The notes beneath the pieces were generated by a model. That model saw nothing but the letters and a program-made list of their open reading frames with translations. It ran no database searches and was not told the origin of the DNA. From NCBI RefSeq assembly GCF_022133705.1, contig NZ_JAKNHJ010000003.1, positions 98,932-162,931 on the forward strand: a stretch of DNA of 64,000 bases. The letters are read 5' to 3'. Shown here in pieces: positions 35,469 to 46,637 of the stretch. The stretch comes from Varibaculum cambriense (GTDB lineage: Bacteria; Actinomycetota; Actinomycetes; Actinomycetales; Actinomycetaceae). The translations under genes were made by a program, and so were the position numbers. Positions within the stretch are counted from its first letter, which is position 1. Each line of letters starts with the position of its first letter.

Positions 35469-36257
35469 TCAGGACATCCTCCGATAAACACTCATCACTG
35501 CTCGCGCTACCGCTGAGGGCGCCTCTAAGGGCACCAGATGACCCGCACGCGGCACGGAAACCACCCGGGTGCCGAGCGCCTTGGCCATCGCTTCCGCCTG
35601 GGCTGGAGTGGAGTTTTGATCTTGTTCCCCCCGAACCACCATTGCCGGGATTTGCGCCCTCCCTAGCGTTTCGAGACGGCCAGGGCGCGCCGCCAAAGCA
35701 CGCTGCGCCCAAGAAATCGCCTCCCCGGGTGCCTCGTTAATCCATTTTTCCATCAGCTGCGGAATCTTGGGAAAATCCGTGAGGGTCTCTTTAGCCAACA
35801 TAGTGGGAATAGACTTCACCAATTGTTCTTGCGCCCTGCCAACCAGGGCGCCGACTGCCATTTCTGTACGGGCAGCCCGCGCGGCCGCAGTATCAATATC
35901 AGCCTTAGTGCCCACGAGCACCACTCCCCCCACTAAGCGGGGATGACGCTCAATCATCGCCTGCGCGGTATATCCCCCCATCGAGTTCCCGCACACCAGC
36001 ACTTTTTCTGCCCCTTCTGCTCTTACCGCTTGGGCTACATAATCGGCATAGATTTCTAAAGAGGGCGGATCTAGCGGAACCGGGGAACGGCCAAACCCGG
36101 GAGGATCAATCGCTATTACCGGCACTCCCTCGAAACGACGGGCAACCCCTTCCCACATTCGATGGTCATAGGGAAAAGCTGCTAATAAAACCACTGCGGG
36201 GGTGCCCGCCATTCTATGCGCATCCCGCGTAAAAATAGCCACGTTCATAATCTCCAT
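35469..36257 (-). CDS. alpha/beta hydrolase
   Basis: A 262-residue alpha/beta-fold hydrolase. DPPGFGRSP follows strand 4, VLVCGNSMGGYTAQAMI gives the nucleophile elbow with Ser in GNSMGG, VRGEQDQNSTP carries the acid, and RAGHLVPLEAP the catalytic His. This pattern is common in esterases and in MenH-like or haloperoxidase-like enzymes; the substrate is unknown. The start could be the Met three residues later, as neither has an ideal ribosome-binding site. The 35273-35468 gap shows no gene. Confidence 0.85.
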   Translation of the reverse strand: MEIMNVAIFTRDAHRMAGTPAVVLLAAFPYDHRMWEGVARRFEGVPVIAIDPPGFGRSPVPLDPPSLEIYADYVAQAVRAEGAEKVLVCGNSMGGYTAQAMIERHPRLVGGVVLVGTKADIDTAAARAARTEMAVGALVGRAQEQLVKSIPTMLAKETLTDFPKIPQLMEKWINEAPGEAISWAQRALAARPGRLETLGRAQIPAMVVRGEQDQNSTPAQAEAMAKALGTRVVSVPRAGHLVPLEAPSAVARAVMSVYRRMS

Positions 36258-36352
36258 CTTCGCACAGCTCGGAGAAGATGACCTCGAAAACTAGGATGAT
36301 AGTTGCGGAATTACATTTTAGAGTTTTGGCGAGCGTTGCAAACCCGCAAATA

Positions 36353-36634
36353 CTAGAGACCGCGTTCCCAACACGAACGATGCCAATGCCGGCGTTGATC
36401 TAAACCAGCTTGAGTACCAAAAATAGAATCGGTTCGCCAAGCCACCACATGTGCCTGGCCGATCTGGATCTCTTGACTGCACCCGGGACACACATAAGTT
36501 TTACGCGCCTGGGACAGGTGCTGCACCTGGAAATCACCATCCGGGCGGGAAACTGCCCGTGGCATAGAAGCTAAAGAATCCATCCTTAAAGGCCGATGCT
36601 CCCCCCAGGGACGTTTCCGAGAACGCCTAGCCAC
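36353..36634 (-). CDS. small zinc-ribbon-like protein (conserved actinobacterial family)
   Basis: A 93-residue basic protein. CPGCSQEI and the later HWHRSCW suggest a Cys/His zinc site. DGDFQVQHLSQARKTYVCPGC and QRRHWHRSCWERG match a small actinobacterial family often given the unsupported name ATP/GTP-binding protein; no P-loop is present. Its start lies one base after the nagA stop, so it is co-transcribed downstream of nagA. Function unknown. Confidence 0.72.
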   Translation of the reverse strand: MARRSRKRPWGEHRPLRMDSLASMPRAVSRPDGDFQVQHLSQARKTYVCPGCSQEIQIGQAHVVAWRTDSIFGTQAGLDQRRHWHRSCWERGL

Positions 36635-36635
36635 T

Positions 36636-37856
36636 TTAAAATACCCGGGATCCGCGTTTGTAAACTTCCATAGGATTCAAATCGGCATCAGTAACTAAAA
36701 GATCGGCAAACTTGCCGGGAGCTACCTGCCCCAATTGGGGGTTTCCTAAGATTTTTGCCCCTTGCGTCGAAGCGCAATACACCGCATCTACCAGCGGTAT
36801 TCCTGCCTTATGCGCTATCTTAACCTGGTTGATCAGATGGGAAGTTCCCCCCGCGAGCCCTCCGCCGCGCTGACTCAAAGTCGCTACGCCCTCTTTAACG
36901 GTTACCGCTTGTCCCCCGAGGACGTAGTCGCCGTCTCCCAGCCCGGTAGCGGCCATCGCATCGGTCACGAATACCATCTGTTCGCGCCCGATCAGTTCAT
37001 ATACATTGCGCACCAAGGAAGGATCCACATGGACACCGTCGGCAATGAGTTCGACAATCACTCCGCCCCCGGCCGCATCCGCCAGGATCTCCGGAACCGG
37101 TCCGGGATCGCGGTGATGCATCGGTGCCATCCCATTAAACAGATGAGTTACCGTGGCATGCGGGCAGCGGGCATGCGCCGAATGCTGCAGGGTTTGCCGC
37201 ACTTCTACCAAGGCGTCCCGCATCTTCTGAGAACTGGTATCGGTATGGCCAAAGGAAGGCACTGCCCCACCTGCAATCAAGGTTTCTGCCACCCCGGAAG
37301 GTCCCATGGCATAAGGTTTTTCCGGCGCGAAAGTCATCGACACCGCATATCCGCGCGAGGCAATCAGCAGCTCACGCGCTAAGGGTTCATTCGGGGCTTG
37401 AATATGCGCGGGATCTTGAGCGCCACAATGCCCCTGAGCGATGAAGGGACCTTCAAAATGGATACCCGCGAGTTTACCTGCCGCGCACATCCCGGCCAAT
37501 AGTTCTGCTTTCTCCCGCAGTACCATCGGTGATTGCGTAACTAGCGAGGCTACCAGCGAAGTAGTACCCCAGCGTAGATGTTCCGCCACCGCTGCCAGGG
37601 CTTGGTCTTCGGACTGGACATCCGGGAAAGATACACCCCCGCCTCCGTGGCAGTGGACGTCGATCAACCCCGGCAATACGTAACGGTCGTCGCTTGGAGC
37701 GGGGGCTGCCAGGATTTCGTCACCGAAACCAGCATCTTTAGCCGCAGTTGATTCGCCTATCCAAACAATGGCGTCTCCAGAAACTACCACTGCCCCATCG
37801 GTAATGATGCGACTCGCGGTGACTACTCGTCCGCGGATGGCAAATACTTCATTCAT
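36636..37856 (-). CDS. nagA: N-acetylglucosamine-6-phosphate deacetylase
   Basis: Removes acetate from GlcNAc-6-phosphate in amino-sugar and wall recycling. A 406-residue amidohydrolase: metal-binding VLPGLIDVHCHGGGG (HxH), GIHFEGPFIA with the metal Glu, SFGHTDTS, THLFNGMAPMHHRDPG, and the catalytic Asp in VFVTDAMAATG. The length is typical. Upstream of it is nucS on the same strand, with 40 bases between the genes. No nagB lies in this window. Confidence 0.95.
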   Translation of the reverse strand: MNEVFAIRGRVVTASRIITDGAVVVSGDAIVWIGESTAAKDAGFGDEILAAPAPSDDRYVLPGLIDVHCHGGGGVSFPDVQSEDQALAAVAEHLRWGTTSLVASLVTQSPMVLREKAELLAGMCAAGKLAGIHFEGPFIAQGHCGAQDPAHIQAPNEPLARELLIASRGYAVSMTFAPEKPYAMGPSGVAETLIAGGAVPSFGHTDTSSQKMRDALVEVRQTLQHSAHARCPHATVTHLFNGMAPMHHRDPGPVPEILADAAGGGVIVELIADGVHVDPSLVRNVYELIGREQMVFVTDAMAATGLGDGDYVLGGQAVTVKEGVATLSQRGGGLAGGTSHLINQVKIAHKAGIPLVDAVYCASTQGAKILGNPQLGQVAPGKFADLLVTDADLNPMEVYKRGSRVF

Positions 37857-37896
37857 AGCTGCAATGCTCCTGCCCGATAAACTGTATTTTCATGGC

Positions 37897-38595
37897 TTAA
37901 AACAGGCGCGACTCGGCGTCGTCTACTCCTCGCATGGTATCGTAATCCAAGGTTAGACAGCGAATCCCCCTATCTTCAGCAAGGGTTCTGGCCTGCGGTT
38001 TGATTACTTGCGCCGCAAAAATTCCCCGCACTTCCGGCATTATCGGATCGCGGGAAAGCAGATCTAGGTAGCGGGTAAGCTGCTCTACCCCATCGATTTC
38101 TCCGCGCCGCTTCACTTCGATAGCAACATGGTTCAGCTCCGGATCAAAAACCAGCAAATCCACCGGGCCGACCGGAGTGGGATATTCCCGCCGGATTAGT
38201 TCCCAGCCGGCACCCAGGATATCGGGAACTTGCGCCGCCAGCAGCTCTTGTAAATGCGCCTCTACCCCGTCTTTTTGTAGTCCCGGATCTATTCCCAGAT
38301 CGCAACTGGTTTCCGAGAAAATCTCTCCGACCCGCAGTTTTAGCTGATCTCCAGTTTTTGCTGATTCTACTAACCAAATCTGCTCTATGCCGGCGGCCTC
38401 GTCCTCGACGGGTACCGGTAATTCTTCGATAGTAGCCGGCCCTGCCATCCAGTTAAGGGGTTTATAGGAGCCGCCATCACAGTGAATAAGCACCGAAGAA
38501 TCGGCTTTCACCATAATCATTCGCGGTGCCATAGGCAGGAACGAGGTGAGGCGACCACTGTATTCGACGGAACAGTTAGCGAAAATTACGCGCAT
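37897..38595 (-). CDS. nucS: mismatch-specific endonuclease NucS
   Basis: Cuts mismatched duplex DNA and replaces MutS/MutL repair in Actinobacteria. A 232-residue protein: N-terminal beta domain MRVIFANCSVEYSGRLTSFL, then the RecB-like nuclease core VGPVDLLVFDPELNHVAIEVKRRG containing the Asp and Glu-x-Lys catalytic residues, followed by GVEQLTRYLDLL. Length and order match Mycobacterium NucS. The usual C-terminal beta-clamp-binding peptide is plausibly within the last residues (DDAESRLF). It sits beside DUF2550 and atpC, its usual place. Confidence 0.95.
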   Translation of the reverse strand: MRVIFANCSVEYSGRLTSFLPMAPRMIMVKADSSVLIHCDGGSYKPLNWMAGPATIEELPVPVEDEAAGIEQIWLVESAKTGDQLKLRVGEIFSETSCDLGIDPGLQKDGVEAHLQELLAAQVPDILGAGWELIRREYPTPVGPVDLLVFDPELNHVAIEVKRRGEIDGVEQLTRYLDLLSRDPIMPEVRGIFAAQVIKPQARTLAEDRGIRCLTLDYDTMRGVDDAESRLF

Positions 38596-38664
38596 GAGAA
38601 TCTATTCTAGATCATCGGGAAATTTGGTTCACCCGGGTGTTTACTGCGTTATTTTGCAAGCATC

Positions 38665-39087
38665 TTAACCCCAGGATTGGGGAATTTCGCGAGGGGGCGC
38701 CGCCTCTGCCCAGGATACGAGGCCGGCGTGGTCGTCCTCGGAAAGAAACAACCAAAAACGATGGGTATCCACCGTAACCGGAACCGCAACGTTTCGTATC
38801 CCCTTTTTGGACAGGTAATTGTGGACTTTCCCTAGCTCTATTTTTCGGCGCGGCCAAGTCTTGTCGGGACGGAACGATAGAGCAGCCGCCTTGTACCAGT
38901 TTAAAGACTCGGCCTCATAGACTGCGCAGCCCTCGGTCCATCCGGAAGTTACATCCGGTCGGTAGGAGCATAGAAAAGCCCCCTGACGGTAAAGGCGATT
39001 CATACGCCACAAAAAATAGGCGGCAATTAAAGCCACTAGGGCGGCAATCACCAAAATGATTAGCAGAAGAACTTTTAGCGCCGTCAT
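38665..39087 (-). CDS. DUF2550-family membrane protein
   Basis: A 140-residue protein with one N-terminal transmembrane helix (about residues 4-28) and a cytoplasmic or peripheral domain containing the family stretch WTEGCAVYEAESLNWYKAAALSFRPDKTWPR. DUF2550 genes commonly lie directly after atpC in Actinobacteria, as here. Function unknown. Confidence 0.85.
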   Translation of the reverse strand: MTALKVLLLIILVIAALVALIAAYFLWRMNRLYRQGAFLCSYRPDVTSGWTEGCAVYEAESLNWYKAAALSFRPDKTWPRRKIELGKVHNYLSKKGIRNVAVPVTVDTHRFWLFLSEDDHAGLVSWAEAAPPREIPQSWG

Positions 39088-39124
39088 GGCCTAACTATAC
39101 CGCCTCTAGCCAAATCTTTTCGAT

Positions 39125-39381
39125 TTACAGCCCGTCAACTACGATGGTTACGTTATCTTCATCAACGGAAACAAATCCGGGAACTATTTCAAAAACCCGG
39201 GCATCCGGGTCGTTTTCTTTCATCCCGACTTTAACTTTTCCCGCGGTAATGGTACCCAAAAATGGCAGGTGTCCCGGCAGTATCCCCAGCGAGCCTTCGG
39301 TAGTGGGCAGGGAGACGAATCCCGCCTGCCCACTAAACAGCTCCCCCGAGCGGGTCACTACTTTAACCGAAAGCGAACTCA

Positions 39382-39382
<1 letters not shown>
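39125..39382 (-). CDS. atpC: ATP synthase epsilon subunit (short, beta-domain only)
   Basis: Central-stalk subunit linking rotation to catalysis. The start at 39382 shares a base with the atpD stop (TAATG). From it the protein has only 85 residues: LSVKVVTRSGELFSGQAGFV, the EGSLGILPGHLPFL motif and VPGFVSVDEDNVTIVVD, that is, the N-terminal beta-sandwich alone. The C-terminal helical hairpin that inhibits ATP hydrolysis in many bacteria is absent, so inhibition, if any, must work differently. Confidence 0.95.
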
Positions 39383-40854
<1,472 letters not shown>

Positions 40855-41778
40855 CTAGCGACCAGCGGCCAAGGCTTCGGCCCCGCCGACGATCTCCGTT
40901 ATTTCAGTAGTAATTTCTGCCTGACGTGCATTATTAGCCAGGCGGGTATAACGCTCAATCATGTCCTGAGCGTTATCGTTGGCAGTGTGCATCGCGGTTT
41001 GCCTGCTGGCTAACTCGCTGGCAGCTGCCTGCAGCAACGCCGAGCGAATCCGCGAACGCACATACATAGGTAAGATCTGGTCTAGAACTGCCTCGGGGCT
41101 GGGCTCAAACTCGTATAGCGGAGGTACTTTGCCCTGGGGCGTATCCAGGTTAATATCCATCTCTTCGGCTTCTTCTTCCGAGATGACCTCCAGTGGCAAC
41201 ATCTTGCGTACTATCGGAACCTGTTTGACCATATTCACGTAGCGGGTAAACACCAGGTAGACCTCACAGACCCCCTCATGAATCACGTCCGCCAAAAAAG
41301 TGTCGGTAAGAACGTCGGCGATCTCGTAAGATTGCTCGATGGTCGGAGAATCCGAGTTACCACTCCAGGATCGTTCCACCGGAACCCCGCGGAAGCGAAA
41401 GTAACTTTCTGCCTTGCGTCCATAGCTATAGAGCACCGGTTCTTTACCTTGCTCTTTGAGCTGATCCACCAGTTTCTCGGTTTCACGAAGAATAGAGGCT
41501 GAATAAGCACCGGCTAGACCGCGATCGGAAGTCACGCACATAACCGCTACCCGGTCAGTATCCGTACGCTCTCGTGTTACCGGGTGATCGAACGAAGAGT
41601 GAGCTGCTAAAGCCGCCAAAGCCTGCGTGATTGCCGTATCGAAGGGCGTGGACTGGGTGGCAGCTTCGCGAGCCTTTCCGATACGCGAGGCCGCGATCAG
41701 CTCCATAGCATGGAAGACCTTGCCCAGCGTCTGCGTGGCCTTGATCTTCTGCTTATATATCCGCTGCTTTCCGCTCAA
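40855..41778 (-). CDS. atpG: ATP synthase gamma subunit
   Basis: Rotor shaft of F1, 307 residues. N-terminal helix RIYKQKIKATQTLGKVFHAMELIAASRI, the conserved CVTSDRGLAGAYSASI, and C-terminal MHTANDNAQDMIERYTRLANNARQAEITTEITEIVGGAEAL in which the NARQAxITxEIxEIVGGA core is diagnostic. Two bases separate it from the atpA stop. Length includes an internal acidic insertion (EEEAEEMDIN) also seen in other actinobacterial gamma subunits. Confidence 0.97.
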   Translation of the reverse strand: MSGKQRIYKQKIKATQTLGKVFHAMELIAASRIGKAREAATQSTPFDTAITQALAALAAHSSFDHPVTRERTDTDRVAVMCVTSDRGLAGAYSASILRETEKLVDQLKEQGKEPVLYSYGRKAESYFRFRGVPVERSWSGNSDSPTIEQSYEIADVLTDTFLADVIHEGVCEVYLVFTRYVNMVKQVPIVRKMLPLEVISEEEAEEMDINLDTPQGKVPPLYEFEPSPEAVLDQILPMYVRSRIRSALLQAAASELASRQTAMHTANDNAQDMIERYTRLANNARQAEITTEITEIVGGAEALAAGR

Positions 41779-41780
41779 GG

Positions 41781-43436
41781 TTAATCCTTTTTATCTTTCT
41801 TGTTGTGGCGATCTACCACCAGTTTTTCGTTATCACGCTCAGCTTCGGAAACTTCTTCGGGAATGTTAACTTCTGAGTCCAGCACTCCCTGGGAAGAAAC
41901 GAAACCGCTGCGGAACTTCTCGACCGCTGCTTTTAGAGCCTCTTCCGTATCGGAATCGAACTGCCCGGTTTCTTTAATCTTGGCGGGTACATCCGAATTG
42001 GCATGCAAATAGGCAAGCATTTCCGACTCGAAGCGGTGAACATCAGATACCTCGATATCATCTAGATAGCCGCTGGTTCCTGCCCAAATCGAGCAAACCT
42101 GATCCTCGACCTCGTAGGGAGTAGCCTGGGGCTGCCGCAGCAACTCCATCAGCCTCGCACCCCGGGTGAGCTGCCTCTTTGTGGTGGCATCTAAATCCGA
42201 CGCGAACATCGCGAAAGCCTGCATATCCCGGTACTGCGCCAAAGTAATCTTCAAAGTGCCGGAGACTTTCTTCATCGCCTTGACCTGCGCGTCGCCGCCT
42301 ACACGAGAAACCGAAATACCTACATCCACTGCCGGACGTTGGTTGGAGTTAAACAGATCCGACTGTAAGAATATCTGCCCGTCCGTAATCGAAATGACGT
42401 TGGTAGGAATATATGCCGACACATCATTGTCTTTGGTTTCAATCAAAGGCAATCCGGTCATCGAGCCTCCACCCAGTTCATCAGAGAGCTTGGCACAGCG
42501 CTCCAGGAGACGGGAATGTAGGTAGAAAACGTCACCGGGGTAGGCTTCGCGCCCCGGCGGACGGCGTAGCAATAGGGAAACGCTACGATAGGCTTCTGCT
42601 TGTTTGGAAAGATCGTCAAAAATAATGAGGACGTGCTTACCCTGGTACATCCAGTGCTGGCCGATAGCGGAACCGGTGTAGGGTGCCAGATACTTAAACC
42701 CGGCTGAGTCAGAAGCAGGCGCCGCCACGATAGTGGTGTATTCCATGGCTCCAGCGGCCTCTAACTGGCCGCGTACACTGGCGATGGTGGAACCTTTTTG
42801 TCCCACAGCAACATAGATGCAACGTACCTGCTTATTGGGGTCGCCGCTTTCCCAGTTCTTTCGCTGGTTAAGCACGGCGTCAATCGCAATCGCAGTTTTA
42901 CCGGTTTGGCGATCTCCAATAATCAACTGCCGCTGACCCCGCCCAATCGGAATCATGGAGTCGATGGCTTTCAGGCCGGTCTGCAGGGGCTCGTGCACGG
43001 ATTTACGCATCATCACCCCGGGAGCCTGTAGCTCCAAGACCCGGCGTGCTTCAATATCCTGAATCTCGCCCAGACCGTCTAGGGGCTGTCCCATGGGATC
43101 AACAACGCGCCCTAGATACCCGTCACCCACTGGAACGGATAGTACCTCTCCGGTACGGCGCACCGGTTGTCCCTCTTCAATACCTGAAAAGTCGCCCAGC
43201 ACAATCGCGCCAATCATGCGGTCTTCTAGGTTCATTGCCAATCCGGTAGTGCCATCGGCGAACTTGAGAAGCTCGTTCGCCATTGCCCCCGGCAAGCCCT
43301 CGATCTGCGCGATACCATCAGCCGCCATCACTACATGCCCGATTTCGTCCTCGGTAGAGCGAGTGGGCTCATAGGAGCTTACGAAGTCCGCGAGGGCGTC
43401 ACGAATCTTCTCCGGTTGGATTTGAAGTTCAGCCAT
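41781..43436 (-). CDS. atpA: ATP synthase alpha subunit
   Basis: Non-catalytic nucleotide-binding F1 subunit, 551 residues. Walker [48 protein letters not shown] and the alpha-signature [20 protein letters not shown]. The ATG at 43436 is chosen because the domain begins [14 protein letters not shown] and longer readings would overlap atpH. The C-terminal 40 residues are polar and lysine-rich (NKKDKKD). Confidence 0.98.
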   Translation of the reverse strand: MAELQIQPEKIRDALADFVSSYEPTRSTEDEIGHVVMAADGIAQIEGLPGAMANELLKFADGTTGLAMNLEDRMIGAIVLGDFSGIEEGQPVRRTGEVLSVPVGDGYLGRVVDPMGQPLDGLGEIQDIEARRVLELQAPGVMMRKSVHEPLQTGLKAIDSMIPIGRGQRQLIIGDRQTGKTAIAIDAVLNQRKNWESGDPNKQVRCIYVAVGQKGSTIASVRGQLEAAGAMEYTTIVAAPASDSAGFKYLAPYTGSAIGQHWMYQGKHVLIIFDDLSKQAEAYRSVSLLLRRPPGREAYPGDVFYLHSRLLERCAKLSDELGGGSMTGLPLIETKDNDVSAYIPTNVISITDGQIFLQSDLFNSNQRPAVDVGISVSRVGGDAQVKAMKKVSGTLKITLAQYRDMQAFAMFASDLDATTKRQLTRGARLMELLRQPQATPYEVEDQVCSIWAGTSGYLDDIEVSDVHRFESEMLAYLHANSDVPAKIKETGQFDSDTEEALKAAVEKFRSGFVSSQGVLDSEVNIPEEVSEAERDNEKLVVDRHNKKDKKD

Positions 43437-43464
43437 GAATTTGCCTTTTCCTAACGTTCCGGTA

Positions 43465-44295
43465 CTACCCGGCCAGTTTCTGCTTTGTTTCTTGAATGAT
43501 GGTGGCCAAGGAGCCATCGAAAATTTGGGAACCCACCCGAACTTTCATGCCCCCTATCACCGAGGGATCTATGCTCACCTGTAGGTGAATGTTTTTTTGA
43601 TAACGCCGTGACAAGATATCCCGCAGGCGCTCAGCTTGGGCATCTGCAAGCGGGGTTGCCACCTGCACCGTTGCTACCAGAGTATCGCCGGCTGCTGCCA
43701 GATCACGACGCATATGACGCAAGTTTCCAGTTAAGGATACCGAGTCCTCCAGCTTGCTATCGCGGTTTACAGCACTCACCGCCCGGAGGGCCAGAGTTGT
43801 AGCCGGACGCGACAAACTGGAACCAAAAAGCTCTTTTAATAAGCGCACCCGATATTTTGGCTCGCGATTGCGATCAGAAAGCGCTGAGCGTACCTGCTGA
43901 TTAGATCGCACGAATCGTTCCAAAGAAAATATTTCGTCCGCGATCTCGATAGCCTTACCCTCAGTCTGAGCACCGCGTTGTACTGCGTATTCACCGAGAG
44001 TTTCAATCACGGTGGGCAGTTCTTGGGCACTGGGAGCTGCGCTAAGAGCGCCCTCTACGGTTGTAAGTGCAACCTCTGACAGGTTTTCGGCCAAGGCTTG
44101 AAGCAACCTGACCCGATCCTCCAGGTTACGAGCCGGATCGGTAAGCGCCAATGCAATCCTAGATGAGCCTTGCACCAAGTCAGATAGCACAAAGAGGTCA
44201 TCCGCCCAGTCGTAACAAGTCTGGGCAGTCATGCCCGTTTGCCGGGCTAAAACCGCTTTGCCCTGCTCTAGAGCTTGCCTACTGGATGCGCGCAT
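43465..44295 (-). CDS. atpH: ATP synthase delta subunit
   Basis: Peripheral-stalk subunit (OSCP equivalent), 276 residues. The C-terminal signature [19 protein letters not shown] and [22 protein letters not shown] is clear; the N-terminal helical bundle is about 100 residues longer than the E. coli protein, as usual in Actinobacteria. Its ATG shares a base with the atpF stop (TAATG). Confidence 0.95.
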   Translation of the reverse strand: MRASSRQALEQGKAVLARQTGMTAQTCYDWADDLFVLSDLVQGSSRIALALTDPARNLEDRVRLLQALAENLSEVALTTVEGALSAAPSAQELPTVIETLGEYAVQRGAQTEGKAIEIADEIFSLERFVRSNQQVRSALSDRNREPKYRVRLLKELFGSSLSRPATTLALRAVSAVNRDSKLEDSVSLTGNLRHMRRDLAAAGDTLVATVQVATPLADAQAERLRDILSRRYQKNIHLQVSIDPSVIGGMKVRVGSQIFDGSLATIIQETKQKLAG

Positions 44296-44861
44296 TATTT
44301 CCTAACACTTTCCTTTTCGCAGGAGGTTTCCAGTTGATCCAAAAAACGGTCAATTACCCGTGCAGATAGATCCCGATCCGTCAACTGTTCGCCCACAATA
44401 TTCTCTGCCAGTTCTGCAGCCAGCATCCCGACCTCAGTCTTAAGAGAAATTTCTGCAGCCTGCCGATTAGCTTCCACCTGCCGCTGTGCCTGGGCGTTAA
44501 TACGCTCAGCTTCCTCGCTAGCTTGGGTTTTCGCTTCGGCCACAATCCGCTTGGCGCTCTCTTGTGCCTCCGAGCGGATCCGGGCTGCTTCTTCGTGAGC
44601 CTGCCGCAAAGCCTGTTCCGATTGCGTGTTGGCATCGGCGATTTCTTTCTTCGCCTGCGCCGCCTTTTCCAGACCATCTTTAATGGTGGTGGCCCGTTTT
44701 TCGGTGATCTCTTTGTACTTCGGATACATGAACTTCAATATCACGAAGAAGAAGATCGCGATAATGATCGCGGACCAGACTAACTCCGGAATCGCGGGCA
44801 GCAAGACATTGTGTTCTTCTGCCCCACCTGACGGTTTTGCCAGCTGAATCAGGTATAACAT
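44295..44861 (-). CDS. atpF: ATP synthase b subunit
   Basis: Peripheral stalk, 188 residues. One transmembrane helix near residues 28-47 (VWSAIIIAIFFFVILKFM), then a long Ala/Glu/Arg-rich right-handed coiled coil to about residue 165. AAAAAGGAAACTTA precedes the ATG. It stands between atpE and atpH. Confidence 0.96.
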   Translation of the reverse strand: MLYLIQLAKPSGGAEEHNVLLPAIPELVWSAIIIAIFFFVILKFMYPKYKEITEKRATTIKDGLEKAAQAKKEIADANTQSEQALRQAHEEAARIRSEAQESAKRIVAEAKTQASEEAERINAQAQRQVEANRQAAEISLKTEVGMLAAELAENIVGEQLTDRDLSARVIDRFLDQLETSCEKESVRK

Positions 44862-44876
44862 TAAGTTTCCTTTTTA

Positions 44877-45110
<234 letters not shown>

Positions 45111-45144
45111 TTATTTGTGGGTTTTCCCGCCGGAAGCGGAAGTC

Positions 45145-45948
45145 TTAGTGGGCGTGCACCGACTGGTCTACATAAACCGCGGTGAGGACCGCAAATACAT
45201 AGGCCTGCAGGAAAGCAACGAAAATTTCGAAAGCGGTTACCGCAATCGCAGCAACGAAGGTAATCACCGAGAACACCTTCATGCCCCCTGCTGCCAGCAG
45301 CAGGAAATAGTTGGAGGCCAAGATGGTCAGCGCCAGCAACATGTGCCCGGCAATCATATTGGCCAAAAGACGGACGAACAAGGTGAAGGGACGCACGATG
45401 AAGGTCGAGAAAAACTCGATTGGGGTCAGCAATATGTAGAGCGCCTTAGGGACATTGGGGGGAAATAGCGAGGATTTAAAGAAGCCCCCCGCGCCCTGAG
45501 CCCGAATTCCGGCGATAATAAATAGGAACCAGACGAAGATAGCTAGTAGCAACGGGATCCCCGCCACCGCGCTGCCGGCGATATTTAGCCCCGGGATAAT
45601 CCCGCCAATGTTCATAAAGAGGACGGTGAAGAAAATCGCGGTCACGAAACCGTTATATTTCTTCGCGTATTCTTTCCCCATCACCTGCTCAGAAATATTG
45701 GTGCGGCAAAAATCCAGCAGGTACTCCATCGTGGATTGGGCGGCACCGGGAACCATTTTTGCCCGCCGGGTGTAAAGCACCGCGCAAATCAGGAAAGCCA
45801 CCAGTAAGATGATGCGCACCAGGGTAATGCGATTCATTTCGAAGGGGGTGCCACCCAAAGCAATCACCGAGGGGAAGAACTCATCAATGCCAGGTGGCTC
45901 GAATTCTTGCGGTACCAGGGTGGTTAACCCACTGAGCATCGGTGACAC
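45145..45948 (-). CDS. atpB: ATP synthase a subunit
   Basis: Fo stator channel, 267 residues, with about six hydrophobic helices. The essential Arg lies in LFVRLLANMIAGHMLLAL, and the C-terminal helix VLTAVYVDQSVHAH is typical. The GTG at 45948 has GAAGGGAA upstream; a Met three residues in is an alternative. A 167-base gap separates it from the atpI-like gene and may hold the main atp promoter. Confidence 0.95.
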   Translation of the reverse strand: MSPMLSGLTTLVPQEFEPPGIDEFFPSVIALGGTPFEMNRITLVRIILLVAFLICAVLYTRRAKMVPGAAQSTMEYLLDFCRTNISEQVMGKEYAKKYNGFVTAIFFTVLFMNIGGIIPGLNIAGSAVAGIPLLLAIFVWFLFIIAGIRAQGAGGFFKSSLFPPNVPKALYILLTPIEFFSTFIVRPFTLFVRLLANMIAGHMLLALTILASNYFLLLAAGGMKVFSVITFVAAIAVTAFEIFVAFLQAYVFAVLTAVYVDQSVHAH

Positions 45949-46115
45949 TATCTGTTCCCTTCATTTCTGCCGATATGGCCGAAAACTGTGATCCGGGTTC
46001 CATACTAGCGCTTTATTTCAGGCGGTGGACAGACTCCCGAATATCTCTAAACCAACTTAGCATAGGACTTGCGTCCCCGAGAACTAAGCGGACTTTTACC
46101 ATAGAAATATCTGGT

Positions 46116-46637
46116 TTAGAGCTTCCCAATACTAATTTTATTGGTTTTCGTTACTACTCGCGCCTCTCCAATGGTGGTTAGTAAAATTGCGATTACCAAC
46201 ACCAGAAAAATCACTTTGCTATCAACCTGCGGCAAGGGGCGAAGCACCGCTACCGCCACGATAACTATGACCAGTTTCACTAAATAGGCTCCAAAAACAT
46301 AGCCGCTAGTGTGCAGGGGATCTCGCAATACCAACCGGTTGGCGCCGATTCCAACGGCCGCCACCACCCACATGATTACCATGGCGGAGAGAGCCCCTAG
46401 TGCCCCTGGCCAAGAACGAATTATTCCTGCCGCCGGTACAGAAATCAGGGTTAGGATCGCCAAAATCAGGACAACAGCGCGATTTCCTTTGCGAATAGCC
46501 ATCCGCGCTCCGTAGCGATCAGCAACTGTAGCGACTTCCGGTGTCCGCGGACTCTTTCCGTCAGTGTCTCGATGCGCAGAGGTCAAGCCCCTCCCCGACG
46601 TTCCTTCGGAGAAGCTTTCGATATCTTCGTTCATCAA
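46116..46637 (-). CDS. atpI: AtpI-like membrane protein upstream of the ATP synthase genes
   Basis: A 173-residue protein with about four transmembrane helices after a 50-residue polar N-terminus. It has no strong motif, but its position directly before atpB and its topology fit AtpI, an assembly aid for the c-ring. Its start overlaps the wecA stop by four bases (ATGA). The symbol is assigned mainly from context. Confidence 0.7.
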   Translation of the reverse strand: MMNEDIESFSEGTSGRGLTSAHRDTDGKSPRTPEVATVADRYGARMAIRKGNRAVVLILAILTLISVPAAGIIRSWPGALGALSAMVIMWVVAAVGIGANRLVLRDPLHTSGYVFGAYLVKLVIVIVAVAVLRPLPQVDSKVIFLVLVIAILLTTIGEARVVTKTNKISIGKL